Numbered from the stretch's first letter, positions 1 through 11,933 are shown. The stretch is 64,000 nt of DNA from Sarocladium kiliense (GCA_030734395.1 JAUZTG010000029.1:6014001-6078000), one strand, 5' to 3'. Translations and numbers: made by a program. Notes: generated by a model not told the origin, from the letters alone.

Positions 1-599
1 ACGACGAGCCAGATGGCAGGGCCGAAGCGAGCGGTGGCGCGAGCTGAGTCGTCGTTGACGTCGTGGCGGATGATGACGAAGCAGGAGAAGTCAATGGCGA
101 GGTTGATGATGGCGAGGATGAAGGCGAAGACGGCGACAAGGGTGGTGATGAGGTTGAGGAAGCCGGTCTTCAGGGAGAGGATGAAGGCAATGAAGGAGAC
201 ACCACCAGCAATGGGGTGGAGGATGAAGGCGTGGGTCAGACCGCGCATAGTGCGCTCGGCGGCACGGCCAATGTCAATACCATCGATGCCATCGACGAGG
301 TTGCCGGGGCTGTAGCCAATACGAGGGCTGCTGCAGCCACCACTGTAAGACTTGTCAGTACATATTCTTCAAAATGGTAACATGGATCAGCTCAGTGAAA
401 CGTACTTTCCACCACTCCAGCAGTATCCAAAGACACCATAGTATAGCCTGTTAGCTGCACCGTTGGTGCCCCCGAAGTTGACGTTCAGGAGGTTGAGAGC
501 ATTAACGGCCGGGGGACCGATGGAGGCGACAACCATGAAGACGGTAGCCACCAGTAGCATGATAGTGCCAACATAGTGGAGAGCCGTGCCGAAACCCAT
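1..599 (-). CDS. SUR7/PalI family membrane protein (partial, runs off left edge)
   Basis: Exon 1 is 599-406 and exon 2 runs from 342 to the window edge. The 63-bp intron has donor GTACGT and acceptor TTACAG, and the frame is kept (phase 2). The protein begins MGFGTALHYVG and has a first membrane segment at about residues 8-30. A short extracellular loop follows, with GVFGYCW and then GGCSSPRIGYSPGNLV, which is the Cys-flanked loop pattern of the SUR7/PalI family. Two to three more hydrophobic segments follow, and the frame is still open at base 1. Known family members are four-span proteins of the cortex: SUR7 of eisosomes and PalI of ambient-pH sensing. Which branch this belongs to cannot be said without the missing C-terminus. 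The start is the first ATG of the open frame and is directly followed by the membrane helix. Confidence 0.75.
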
Positions 600-2694
600 T
601 GTGACGGTTTAGGGTGTGGGTGATCTTAGTGTGTTGTGGTTTGTTGTTCGTGTAAGGAGGTCTGGGCTGGCAAGGCCTGGCTGTCGACGACGAGGCTGGT
701 CGTGTTCTGCAAAGATGGGAATAAGTTAATAGGAATGATAGAATCAAGAAGTCCAAGAGAAGGCGAGAGGAAATGGAGGGAGGGAATGCAGGTGAATTAT
801 AGATCGAGGCTGGGAGTGCACGAACCTTGGCGATGGCTTGTCGAAAAGCAAGGCACAGGTATGGCAGTGTCCCCAAATGAGGGATGGTTCCCTCCCAGAC
901 AACCAACGCGTTCCATCAGCGTCATCCCCCCAGGTCTAGCAGCAACAGCAGATTGCAAGTTGAGGCAGACCAGGAATCAGGGACCCCCGTCGATCCACGC
1001 AGGGTGGCTTTGCGACGTCATCAGCGTCCGGGGGGGTGGGTGCTGGGGGACTGTTGTCGACACAGCCAAACTGGGTGGGCTATTCGGGAGGCATGTGCCG
1101 ATTGCCGCAGTGTAGAGGCAGAAAGCTGGGCATCGCTCAATTTGGGGTAGTGGCCGAATGGGGCCCGAAGAGAGAGAGAGAGTGGCCTCGCCCAGCCTAG
1201 CACGGGTTTGAAGACACAGAAACAAGGTGCATACCTGAGCCTGATCCATGGGTGCTGTGCTGTGGTTGCTGTCCAAGACCTTGTTCTCACGATCTGCGGG
1301 CTGCAGCTACGTCATCGTGTGGCTGCTGTGCCTGGGACCAGGAACCGCATCAGCCATTGGCCAGGACACTTAATCACCCCGCTTTTAATCACTGCCGTTC
1401 CAAATTTGGCAAAGGTACGTACACGACTCGCGATGACAACGCGATCATAGCGCAGCCCACCAGCAGCAGAGCACAGCACCAGCTGGGGTCTAGACTTCTG
1501 AAGCCACAGGTGCTTGCGTCAGGCGTGCCAAGGGCAGTGCCCAAAAGAGCATGCTACAAGTGCAAAAGGCTGTCATGGTTTTGGGCGGTGAAAAGGCGTT
1601 TCTGGCTGGCTGAGCTGCAATGGCCTTCCTTCGCACAAAAAGCAGCATCCTGGTCAAGTCACGAGGTTTTTCGCCGAGTGACACGGTGTTCTTCACGCAC
1701 ATCGAATCCCAAATTCAGCATTATCCGAGTCAGAGCAGATCTCCCTCGTCATATTGACTGGGCTCAAAGGCGTCAACTACGTGCTATTACCTCTTTTTGC
1801 ACTGGGCCTAGGCGCTTCGCCGCACTCGCCGCAGCCCAAGCCACTGACCGGCAGTGCAGTCCAAGCCGCCATCTGATCTCTGGTCTCTCTGTGGCTCCAG
1901 CTTTGCTCCATCTGGGTAAAGTTCGCGCCAGACTATCGGGCTTCACCGTCCTCGATTGATTTAGACGCTCGGTAGTAGCTTCGATGCCGGAGCTGGTGGC
2001 TCATGGCGCTGATTCTGCTGCTATTGTCCGCCAAGCTTGCGCCTAAACCAGCATGCATACCTTGGACACCCAAATGCTACGATCTGTAGTCATTGTTTGG
2101 GCCGGCCTGAATCGCTCCAACATGCTCTCCTAGAGTCTTAGTAGATGTTTGTCGTAATTCGGACATACCCGGCCCCCATCTCATGTCCTTAGAGTTGAGA
2201 CTTTCTCAACCGTGTTCAGCACTCGGCGCTGATCGCGGCTCTCATGCCAGTACCGCCCCGTTGATCAGCGGGCACGGCCTCAATCGTATGAATCGCTTCG
2301 ATGGCTTTTGCAGAGGGGAGTTGCCGACCTCTTCGTCTGTCTTTGCGGTTGCATCATTGCTGCGGTCCAGACATGTCGTTGCGCGTCCAATATGGGCTGC
2401 CTCGGGCTAAGAAAGTCTCGCTTTTGGCGCATCTCGTAAGTCAGACGTATCGTCAGAGAACCTGACGGTGCATGTGTGTAGCCCTTCCGAGGGATTGAGC
2501 GTCTACATGAGATGCAGATGGATTCGCTCAGGTGCCCAGAAGCGTGTGTATGAGAGACGCAGTAGCTTGTGACCTATCGGCGGCTGTCAATCAAGTACTA
2601 AATCGCATCGTTGCGACAGTAAGCACATCTGCTGCGGTTTGATACCTCGCAGTATGTCGCTGGTCTGGTGTCGAACGTGGACAACCATTCTGCC
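600..2694. other. Intergenic, 2.1 kb, upstream of the SUR7-like gene
   Basis: The open frames here, the longest at 1252-1959 on the plus strand, have biased composition and no start context, splice logic or recognisable motif. The stretch probably holds the promoter and 5' leader of the minus-strand SUR7-like gene on its left and the 3' end of the minus-strand gene on its right. No RNA gene or repeat was recognised. Confidence 0.6.
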
Positions 2695-3488
2695 TCAGTG
2701 CGTGATTCTCTGTTTCCGAAGAGCAGCGAAGGGATCGTCCTTTCCTTCGCCCGTCTTCGATTCCACCCCATCTTCTTCCTCCCAGTCCTCGTCCTTTTCC
2801 CCGGTTGGCAATACTCCAACCTCTGCGGTGCCCATTTTGGATGGGATTGATCTCTTCAAATGCAATCTGTCTGCGGCGGTCAAACGAGAGTCGCGGAATG
2901 GGTAGGTTTGGAAGTTCCACCAGGCAAGTCCGTGGCGTCTTTGTCCCTTGGGAACCTGCTCTTGCAGGGCTGTTGTCGCGAAGGACGGGTTCACAACGTC
3001 TTTGCGGGTCCAGCGTTTTGAAAGTACGGGCTTGCCGCTGGCCGTTATATGGTCGTAATCTGGTTCTGGAAATATGTATACTGTGAACGTCTGGAGTTCC
3101 TTGTCGGGCTGAACGTCGGTTGGAAGGTCTGCATTATAATATGAACGTGCTTCTGGGCTGGTGCTCGGTGATCTCGGAATCTGTAGTGTGAGGGGACTTC
3201 TGGTGCATAGTTCTTCAGCTCCAGCCTCATCCTTGACGATTGCGACAAAGCTATTTGGCCGGTCCTGCAACCTCGCAATTAGCACATGCCTCTGCCGGAT
3301 TTGGATGGGTGAGAAAGCCTTACGATGTCTTGCCGGAAAGACTCGAGGCGACCATGCTGTTCGAGGATCTGGAGAATGGCCCTTCGCTCATTGAAGTGGA
3401 TGGGCAGCGGCTTGGGGGTGATGCGAATGGTGCGAAGATCCGCAAAGGGCTTCCCGGACAGGAAGCGGGATAAGGATTTCGATGCCAT
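2695..3488 (-). CDS. Conserved-looking protein of unknown function, possibly mitochondrial (244 aa)
   Basis: Exon 1 is 3488-3324 (55 codons) and exon 2 is 3264-2695. The 59-bp intron has donor GTAAGG and acceptor TTGCAG and lies in phase 0. The product starts MASKSLSRFLSGKPF, a basic, Ser-rich and acid-free N-terminus that would suit a mitochondrial presequence (inference). It continues with ITPKPLPIHFNERRAILQ, a hydrophilic middle rich in Pro and Tyr, and an acidic tail with EDWEEEDG. No catalytic motif or named domain is recognised. The upstream in-frame ATG at 3710 was not chosen because the segment it adds looks like leader sequence. The gene is divergent from MED1, with about 390 bp between the two starts, so they may share a promoter region. 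The two-exon structure and protein-like composition support a real gene; the function is unknown. Confidence 0.6.
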
Positions 3489-3880
3489 GACGAGGTTTAC
3501 TTTTCGAGCAACTCCGGCCGGCAGGAGAGACGCCGATTCCCGTCGCACGTGTGAGCGATGCCGCTGTTGCGAAATGGTCGTAGAAATGTCGTCCAACGTT
3601 TCGGCGGCTGTCGCAAAGTCGAGAAAGCTCTGGTGGGTCCTTTGGCGCGTGCCGCGTTTTACCGCCTCCATCTTCATCCAGCCACTGTGACTTTCGACAT
3701 CCCACCTCAAAGAAGGGCCCGGCGCAACAATTGCCCTCTTGCGACTTCACTTGTGCTTTCTAGAGATAGCTAAAATCCGTATATCTCGACATATCCATGT
3801 TCTGTAGCCTCCGACAAACCGAGCGGTAATCCTCCCGCTTCGCTCGTCTCTGGGCACCTCCTACAGAACAGCCCATTACG

Positions 3881-5996
3881 ATGGCGACCCCGACACCGAT
3901 GAAGCATGCGGCTTCGCAACAAGGCTGGACCCCTTCGCAGCAGCAGGGCCGGACGCCTTCACAGCAGGGCCGCACCCCGTCGCAGATGGCTGCCGGAACC
4001 CCTCCTGTTTCGACCCCGTTTTCCAACGCAGCGCATACTGCCTTCTCTCCGAACGGCCCTCGCTCTTCGCCCCAACAGTTCAAGAAATCGCCAGCGACGA
4101 ACATGGCCATGATGGCTCATGCGCACAATGCGCCCATGAACTTCGATAGTCCATCGACGGCTGCTGCTATGGGACAGCTGGGCTTGGGAGGAGGGCTTGA
4201 CATGGGCCTCGATGCAGTTGGTGCGCTGGGCGGTTTGGGATCGTTAACAGGCGAGGACGATAAGCTCAAACGCCTGGAGGCGATTCTTGACATTTTAAAC
4301 GTCAGTTTCCGCCGTCTGGTGGTCCGAAGTCTCGTGTACTGACCGTGAGCAGAAAAAGAAAGGGCTCGTTAGCGAAGCTGGCCTCGAACGCCTCGCTGGC
4401 CGCGTCGGTCTCGAAACACTAAGCGAGGAACAGACGACTGATGACGGACGGAAGCTTAAGACGCTGATCGTCGCCGGGTCGATCACTTCAATAGACATTG
4501 TGCTGGAGAACAATATCGTGCAGAGTGTCACCCTGGGCTTTCCGGATTCCGCCGAATCGGTCATCAAGCACATGGACCCCGCAAGCGATATCCTTCTACG
4601 AGACCTTCAACTCCTCCCTGGCCAGAGCCCTCTCACCAAGACTCTCGACAAATTCGCCGTGAATCTGGAACTACTCGCTATCTTGGACAAGCTCAGCATC
4701 CTCCCGGAGTTGGATTGTCGACAGGCTCTAGTCGGTGTGTACGAGAGCCTCGCAAAACTTCATCAATGGGACATCGCAAAACTCAAGGAGGAGCCCGAAA
4801 TGAGCGGAAAGTCTGAAGAATACTTGAAGTCGATGGCAATGTGTTCCCGGAATGGCTTTCCGGCTATGCATGCCAGGGATCGTGTTGGCCTCTCTCTTCA
4901 ATATTGGCGCGAACGGCGATATGTCCCAACATCTAAGGAAACAGCCACCATCTCAGACAAGGAACAAATTTGGTCGCTTCTGATCGGCTGCGCTGCTACT
5001 GAGGGGATGGGCGGACCCCCTATCCGAGTGTCTGATGAATGGCTGTCCAAGGAAATCGCCAAAGAAGATCCTTTAGAGCCCAAGAAAATGATGCTGGACT
5101 GGCAAGAACCTGCAAATGTGTCATTGCCGCCATCCGAGGACAACAAGGATGGAGGCGTAGACATGTTGCAGCCAGACATGTCTGTCACGAGAGTGCCGCA
5201 GGTCATGTTCACTGTCACCTTTGACCCCCCATTGATCCTCCCACAGAACGACTGGGCACGCATCTACACATACGCCGGCAACGGCGTACCAACGCCATTC
5301 TACTCGCCTACATTCGATATTCTCTTCTTCCCCATCAATGAGAATATGCCTCCGGACTCGAGTGCCCACCGCATCATCACAGCCGACCGGCAAGTTCGAG
5401 TTTTCGATAAGGAACGAAAAACGTCGACCAAATCGCACCATAACAGGCTCTTCATCTACAAGCAGATCTACTCTCAGGTCATCAGCGAGCTGCCGTTCTC
5501 GCATCCGCGACAGCTAGTCGACATGCTACCCTTGTTGCGGCAATACGCATTCATTTCGATGCTGCTCGACAAGAGCTTTGGATCGAAGAACGAAGAGCCG
5601 AAGCTAAACGAAGAACCGAAGAATGGCGTCTCCGACAAGGAAGCTACGTTGAACATCCAAGATGAACTGATGGCAATTACCGGCCTGGGTGACTCGAAAA
5701 TTCCGGCGGAAACTCCAAAGGAGGATAACCATGATTTGAACCTAGATGTGATTCTATGGGTTCATCCCGTGCCGCATTTCCAGGTCTCCTTCCCGTTCCG
5801 AGACTCGACCGTGAGTGTCACGTTGCATATCCTCGAGAACGGCGTGGTCGAGATTACAGAGGATAATCTACTCGCGCGGCTCGAAAGCGGCGACGGCAAA
5901 GGGAAGATGCCGACACGGGCTGAACTGGCCAGGGCATTGGAACACCTCGAGGATTTCGGCGCTTGGGCTGAGTGGGTGCGTAGCCGATTCTCATGA
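3881..5996 (+). CDS. MED1: Mediator of RNA polymerase II transcription subunit 1
   Basis: Exon 1 is 3881-4300 and exon 2 is 4353-5996, joined in phase 0 across a 52-bp intron (GTCAGT...GAGCAG), giving 687 aa. Residues 1-115 are low complexity, with repeated TPSQQGR units and Gln/Ala/Gly-rich stretches. The conserved fungal Med1 domain follows, beginning near DDKLKRLEAILDILN. It contains AGSITSIDIVLENNIVQSV and a helical segment, LTKTLDKFAVNLELLAILD, and extends through the middle of the protein. The C-terminus has LNLDVILWVHPVPHFQVSFP. Med1 belongs to the Mediator middle module and links activators to RNA polymerase II in the nucleus. The identification rests on remembered family features, not a search. 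The start ATG follows CCATTACG and opens the Gln-rich tail usual for fungal orthologues. Confidence 0.85.
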
Positions 5997-6898
5997 GGAG
6001 TCATGCTTGGCAAAGAAGGCCAGGTTTATGATTAGGAGTCCATCACCTCAGAGCGTTCACGTGAAAACTCACGGTCCATTGTGCGAGTGCTGAAGGGCCT
6101 CTCGAGTCTGCTGTGGCAGGAATGCCAGAAGCCGCCAAGAAGGCTGAAAGTCACCTCATACAATGCTTGATTGACAGTTGCGACTGGAATGCTGGAAGTG
6201 AGAAAATGGCAATCCCGCATATTGAAGATGACCAGTCATATTTCACAGCAATCATAGTCTTGGCAGATATGCAAGCTACCACCTTGGCTTCTTTGCTGAA
6301 CATGATGGCCTGAGCTCCGACGAGGCGGCTGCTGGGATGGGTGCGAGGGATGCGACGGGGCGCGCGACGGGATGACAGCCTACAAGAACAAACACCGAGA
6401 GCACTCCTGAACGATGATTATCTTCATTTCGGCCTTCTTCTCATGGCTTTTCCAGCGACGTCACTCATACTCCTGCGCCGGTCAGGCCAAGTCGCTCGTC
6501 TTTATGAATCAACACAACGCCACGCACACCACCTCTCGCGATTTCCTTCCCATGATGGCTCGGCGCATTGCACAGAAAAGTCAATCAACAGATACAGGAT
6601 GACTGGCTCTACTTTGGCCAAGTCACCGCGCATAAGAAAGTCCGCCGCCTCTTCTTTGTTTGTCAAACTTACCAAACGCGGATACCCGCACTCACCTGTG
6701 TAACATACACAACCCGCCGCTTCTCACAGCCCCGGCTGAGAAAGGAGGGAGATAACATCAAGGATACAAGAGGAGAGAGTGCACACCCTCTTCCTGTTGA
6801 CATAGTGGTCGATCTTCCTTCTCGCAATAAGCTTTCCATTCTACATGGTACAGACAAACTTCACGATTTCGCACGCAACCGCAGAAGATACAATCAAC
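5997..6898. other. Intergenic, 0.9 kb
   Basis: No convincing coding frame. It should contain the MED1 3' end and the promoter of the hypothetical gene starting at 6899. Only short unsupported open frames are present. Confidence 0.5.
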
Positions 6899-7516
6899 AT
6901 GACGATACAGCCAAAGATGGATTCCCAGCCAAGAATTGAGAGCCCGTTCACCAGAAAAGGATTCCTTGCGTCTTACACCTCTCTACCAGGCACGTACCAC
7001 CCTCCACCAAACAAACCTCTCCCTCAAATCCCTTCCCCTCGATATAACCTTTTCCCCGACACCTACAAAACACCCAAACGGGCACAAACACCCTCATCCC
7101 TCTCCTCAAACTCGCCAGTCGCCACTGCCATGCTTCTCAGCGTCTCGGATTTATCTGCAGGGGAAGAAACATGGGATCTTGACTCTGGGACTGTATCGCG
7201 GCCGGATTCGTGCACGTTGCCGCCGACGCCGGGCATACACAGAGAGACACAAGGAGGGGAACATGATGAAGGAAGTGACGAGGGACAGGGTGTCTTCTTC
7301 GCTCTTAAGAAGGAAGGTGGTTTTGTGAGGTTCTGGGTAAAGGTAGAGAATGCTCTGCTGGAAAGTGCGTTGGAGGTGGAGGGTGTGCCTATTGATGAAG
7401 CTTCACGGCTGAGGTGTATGGCGAGGGAGCTTATCGTGGATGAAAGACAGGGAGGCGCAATTGAGCATGTTCAACTCCTCATAGGGTCATTCCGAGAGGA
7501 TGAAGAGCAGGGATGA
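6899..7516 (+). CDS. Hypothetical protein (205 aa)
   Basis: A single-exon frame. The start was placed at the ATG in the context ATCAACATGACG, a good fungal start context, and not at the in-frame ATG at 6845. The N-terminal half is Pro/Ser/Thr-rich, with PPPNKPLPQIPSPRY and SSLSSNSPVATA, and looks disordered. An acidic patch follows, then a more ordered C-terminus containing GVFFALKKEGGFVRFWVKV, an amphipathic ALLESALEVEG helix and MARELIVDERQGG. No domain, signal peptide or membrane segment is recognised. A disordered regulatory protein with a small helical C-terminal domain is the most that can be said. It lies downstream of MED1 on the same strand and converges on the GPI-protein gene. Confidence 0.5.
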   Translation: MTIQPKMDSQPRIESPFTRKGFLASYTSLPGTYHPPPNKPLPQIPSPRYNLFPDTYKTPKRAQTPSSLSSNSPVATAMLLSVSDLSAGEETWDLDSGTVSRPDSCTLPPTPGIHRETQGGEHDEGSDEGQGVFFALKKEGGFVRFWVKVENALLESALEVEGVPIDEASRLRCMARELIVDERQGGAIEHVQLLIGSFREDEEQG

Positions 7517-7969
7517 AGCGATCAATACATGGTTTTGGTGGAAATGTCTTGGTCCACAACGACACACAAGCTTCACGCACATCACGAACGGCATATGTGT
7601 TTCACCACAGAAGGTAATAGATACATCGGGTAAAGAATGTGCAGAAGAAAAACAAGAGTTCCCATTTTATCCAATCCAAGAAAAAAAATATGTAACACGC
7701 CAGGGGAAAGGAGAAACCCCTTTACAGAGATTTGACTCATACAAGCAAAAGGATCCCCATTTCCCTCCATAGAACACAGTTTTGATGTTCCCTTCCTCAT
7801 TAAAACAGGTCGTAAAAGCGCAGAGAGAAATAACTTGAAAACCCTGTAAGATCCTGTATCCTCCCTTCAGTAGGTATATGTGAAAAGGTCCGACGCCGTG
7901 AGCGTTTCTCTTATTGAAAAGAGATGCTCAACAAGGTAGGTTTGGGAGAGGATGAAGTGCCGTTTGTGT
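7517..7969. other. Intergenic between convergent genes
   Basis: A 450-bp stretch between two converging stop codons. It is A-rich around 7660-7700 on the plus strand and presumably holds the two 3' untranslated regions. No gene or RNA seen. Confidence 0.5.
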
Positions 7970-8746
7970 TTACAGGAACATGGCGAGGGCACCGCTGAGG
8001 ACGGCGAGGACGGAGACGCTGAGGGTAGCGGCACCGGCGACGGCGGGGGGAGGAGTGGACTCGGGGGTCGCAGCGGCGGGAGGAGGGGAGACGACCTCAT
8101 TGCCGCCCTCGGGCTTCTCCTCCTCGGGCTGCTCAACCTCAGGGGTCTCTTCCTCGGGCTTCTCAACCTCAGGGGTCTCGCCCTCAGGCTTCTCCTCGTC
8201 ATGGCCAGGCTTGTCGCCACCGTGACCGGGCTTCTCCTCATCGTGGCCGGGCTTGTCACCGCCGTAGCCAGGCTTGTCGCCGCCGTAGCTAGGCTTGTCA
8301 TCCTCATCATCAGTGGGAGCCTTGGTGGGCTCGACGGGGCAGACGGTGGTTGAGATGGCGATGGTCTTGGTGATGACGGCACCGATGGGGCAGTCAGTCA
8401 CAGTCTCCGGGCAGGCGGTGACAGTGTGGACATCGGTGCTGTACACAGTCGAGGTGGTGTATGAGACATCTTCACCGAGAGTGGTGGTGGCAGGGACGGA
8501 GTTGGTGGGAGGAGCGTAGGTAGAGGTGGCACTGACGGTCTCTGAGACGGTAGGGGTGTTGGTAGACGTATAGTCATCATCACCCTCATCATCGTCGTCC
8601 TCGCACTCCTCATCCCACTCCTCGTAGGCGTCGTTGTGACGAGCAGCGATCTCGGCGTGGCGGTTCTCAATGGAGAAGCGAGTGGCCGCAGCGTGGCCAG
8701 AGAGGACAACAGCCGCGGCGGCGAAAGCGAGAGTAGAGCGAACCAT
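7970..8746 (-). CDS. GPI-anchored cell-wall protein with acidic and Lys-Pro-Gly repeats (258 aa)
   Basis: Single exon. The N-terminus MVRSTLAFAAAAVVLSGHA is a clear signal peptide. It is followed by a strongly acidic stretch (about residues 42-58, Glu/Asp-rich) and a Ser/Thr region containing the repeated VSYTTSTVYSTDVHTVTAC type of motif found in fungal adhesin or wall proteins. Residues about 150-215 are tandem repeats built on YGGDKPG, HDEEKPG and PEVEKPEEETPEVEQ. The C-terminus has Pro/Ala-rich spacers and ends in a hydrophobic tail, GAATLSVSVLAVLSGALAMF, preceded by small residues, as expected for GPI attachment. The four cysteines after the acidic stretch include TACPETVTDCP. Its likely place is the outer plasma membrane or cell wall; no enzyme motif is present. 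Wall structure or adhesion is inference. Confidence 0.8.
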   Translation of the reverse strand: MVRSTLAFAAAAVVLSGHAAATRFSIENRHAEIAARHNDAYEEWDEECEDDDDEGDDDYTSTNTPTVSETVSATSTYAPPTNSVPATTTLGEDVSYTTSTVYSTDVHTVTACPETVTDCPIGAVITKTIAISTTVCPVEPTKAPTDDEDDKPSYGGDKPGYGGDKPGHDEEKPGHGGDKPGHDEEKPEGETPEVEKPEEETPEVEQPEEEKPEGGNEVVSPPPAAATPESTPPPAVAGAATLSVSVLAVLSGALAMFL

Positions 8747-11097
8747 CTTGACTGATTTGGTAGGTTTGATGAGAAAGGAGTTTAAGGCGTTTTAAAGGCG
8801 AGGAAGCAGAATAGAACAGGATAACGAGTGACTGAGACGAGCGTTACGTCGCGAGGCTGAGCTTATAGACGAGCTCGGAAGTGGCGTTGTAGGGCTTTTG
8901 TATGTAAAAGGGATCCGTAACGAAGAGGAGAAGGAGAAGAACAAGACTTCCGATCGAGCCGGTTTCGCCGTCTACATGTACCTTATCCTTGAAGAGGATC
9001 CCACCATCTCATGCGGCCCAGCACGAGTCCGCGCCGTACCATTTCAAGACTAATGCTATGCCCAGGAACCAACGACACGGGACGTGGGAAAAAGGACTCA
9101 GTGAGTTGAATAGTCGGCCCCGTAGCGCCCATGGGTCAAGGTACCACCTGGGCGGCAACCCCTGCTCATTGGCAGACCCAGAATGAGACGGACGGCTAAC
9201 GAAGGAGCGTCTGGACAACAATGCCTGGGCAGTGGCTGTGATGGTGGGATGCCCATGTTGTTGGGCTGTAAGGGGTGTATGGCTGCTGGCCTTGCATGAT
9301 CATGGGCTGAGCATGGTCCGCCCGGCCACCACGGGGGCCAGCATCTTGAGATTGCACCAGGAAAGGGCCTCCAGTATACTTAGCGAGGACCCTTGACTAT
9401 CTTTGGACATATCCACGCGAGATGGCTCACAATTTTTGCAGCCTCGGGGAACGTGGGCGGCAAACGAGCGATCGAATGTGGTGCTTTGACAGGCTGGCGC
9501 GTAGCATAGCGTACGGTGTAAGTGCGCAAGCCGCAGCGCTTCGCAAGATTAGGAGCGACGGCGTCTGCGCTAATGCAGGAACCATTAGAAAAACCATGCG
9601 ACTTGGGCATTTTAGCTTGCCCGTGTGGATGGAAAGTTCAGTTGTGGGTTGAATGTGCGTTGTGCTCAGCTTCGGCTACGTGCGCGATTCTCTCGCCCGA
9701 GCTTCTCGTCCGATCCGGTGGCTTCTGAGCACAAATTATCGCCTGTGTGCATGGCATCGTCTTGAATAGAGAGCGTGTGTATCTCGGGTTTGTCATGGTA
9801 ATTTAGAGCGACCAAGATTGCAGGATGCGAAAGCCATGGTCGAGTAGATTAAATCCAGCTGTGGGGTGCAGTACTTTTCTCCCGAAGGAGCGCCGGCTAC
9901 AGCAAGGCGAGATGAGGCGAGAATGGTGACTCTATTCCCAGCATCAGGCAATGAACGCTTGTCGAAAGTGCTAGGAGCCATGTCGCTTTTTGCCAACCTT
10001 GTCCCAGTACTCTGAGAGGGGATTTCTTTCCCTGCATTGAGAGCTACACGCTATGAGACGTAGTCAAGACGCTGGGCGTGACACAGACTGTAGGAGGATG
10101 ATCGACCGTCAGGGGTGTCGATCCCACGTGCAGTGAGCATCCTGGTCCACTGTCGAACTGGATACTACCTTCTGGAAGAGAGTATGATCGGGCTGATCTT
10201 TGCTGAGACCGATGATTCCGGAGATGGCGGTGGGTCGCGGCCGAATGATCACCAAACTACGTCTTCGATATGTATGAACGCATCAAGTCGTGCCTACGAT
10301 ATGGTCAGTCATATTTGATGTCAATGTCGCTAGACTCGCTACCACAGTGCACTTGGAAGCGAGCATCATGCGTACAGAGGCGTCTTCGCGGCTGGGACGG
10401 CGAGCGGCCCATGTTCCGGACAGGACAGGGATCAGCAGGCGGCGGCGTGCTGCCAGGAGCTGAGAAATCTCCTAGCGGCACCCACAGAGGGCACAGACAA
10501 CCGAGGCAGCCAGCGTGTTGCTCTATTATTAAGCGGTGTTGTCCGACGGCGATTTCTGTCTTGCCCATGCTTCTTTGCTGCTATAGAGAGATGAGCTTCT
10601 AGCAGTAGCGTCTCTTGGCTGCAGATGATAGACGAGCGAATGAATGATGATGATGAATTGGGGAGAAAGTAAAAGAACGTGGGATCGAAGGCAGGGATTC
10701 AGGGGTGGACCTGGACGTGGGACGATGGCGGTGCGATGCGATTGATACGTGACGTTGGCGTTGTCGTGCCCTTTCGCGATGTGCGAGGAGCAGTGGGAGA
10801 GTTTGCCTGACTTCGGGCAATGGCGGCGAGATAGTTCCAGGGTATATCAACGGCTTCAATAAGCTACACGACATCGTCATTGCACTATAGAACGCCTTTC
10901 AATCAGTCAATGCCGTGGCAAGGCAATAGATGAAAAGCCACACCTTGTCTCTATTTCACACTTCCCATGCTCCATTTCTCTGAACCTCTCCCCCTTCCCC
11001 AGCTTCTACAGCCCGGAATGCGGCAGCCCCCAATTTCCTTACCGCAGCCACAACCTCCGTGCAGGCATCCGCTTCTGCTCATCTCGCTTCCTCACGA
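8747..11097. other. Gene-poor stretch, 2.4 kb
   Basis: The first several hundred bases should hold the promoter of the GPI-protein gene: 8747-8900 is purine-rich on the plus strand, hence pyrimidine-rich on the coding strand, as in fungal leaders. Beyond that no open frame has start context, splice signals or motifs worth reporting, and no RNA gene or repeat was recognised. Confidence 0.5.
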
Positions 11098-11307
11098 TCA
11101 AACCACCCCTGTCCTGCACCACCGCATGCCCCCCAAACCCAGAATCCTCCACCACGTTGCGGACAAGGGAACGGGATAAAAGTGCTCCTTGTCATACTGC
11201 CGAAACGCGGACCCTTTCTCCACTGTCCAAATCATCCCCGTCGGGCCAGGACCGAGGGGCGCATAGCAAAGGCAGAGGAAGACCATCAAGAAGAACGCTT
11301 CGACCAT
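11098..11307 (-). CDS. Doubtful small open frame with an N-terminal hydrophobic segment (69 aa)
   Basis: The ATG at 11307 begins MVEAFFLMVFLCLCYAPLG, which could be a signal anchor or signal peptide. A protein-like tail follows with AFRQYDKEHFYPVPLS and ends in a basic, Trp-containing stretch. The frame remains open upstream to a TAGCAG at about 11360 that could act as a 3' splice site, so this might be the last exon of a longer gene. No upstream exon could be found, no family is recognised, and chance remains possible. Confidence 0.22.
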   Translation of the reverse strand: MVEAFFLMVFLCLCYAPLGPGPTGMIWTVEKGSAFRQYDKEHFYPVPLSATWWRILGLGGMRWCRTGVV

Positions 11308-11933
11308 GTATCCGTATTGTCGCAAGAGTTGACGTGAAAGGTAAGGTTCGGGCACCCTGCTAGTCTCTGAGGAGCTTGACTTAGGTTTAAGGCGAAAGGC
11401 TTGTCAGCCGGAGACAAAGTACCAATAATTCAATAGCCTGCGCCTTGTGGTTCCGCGTATTAACGCTAAAAGAACACTTCAGTCTGCCTCGACATGCATG
11501 TTGTCTATCCAAGTGCCATAGCTGATACTGCGTTGTGTCCCAACTCCTTTCTGTAGAGTTTTGATGCATAGGCTGTCTCCTTCAACTTATGCGACGCATG
11601 TACAGGGCGCAAACTTGGAGACAGGTTCACGCCCAGCCACTGTTCCAGACTCTTGTAGAATTACATCGGCCCCCTGCACCTGTCACGGAGTCTGTAAGGG
11701 TTTACGTGGCTGTGCGACTCGATAGTCCTAATGAGTGGCTCTCCCTCCTGGTCTTTAAGTGGAATACGATGCCATGCGACATGGGATTGTACAGAAAATT
11801 ACGGTCTGTTCTGTTCATCGTATGTTGACAAGCGTGGCACGTATTTCTCGGAGCAAGGCTTGCAGTAAGCCTGGTCAGTAAACCTTGGGTATCATTTGTT
11901 GTGGTATACACGCATGCCTCATGCATGGGCTTC
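11308..11933. other. Intergenic, 0.6 kb, downstream of the formyltransferase gene
   Basis: No supported gene. The part next to 11934 must contain the 3' untranslated region of the minus-strand formyltransferase gene. The short plus-strand frame at 11589-11828 has no supporting feature. Confidence 0.45.

Noticed and set aside
1252..1959. 235-codon frame on the plus strand
   Set aside because: Rich in Arg, Ser, Cys and Trp without structure, start context or splice signals; typical of a chance frame.
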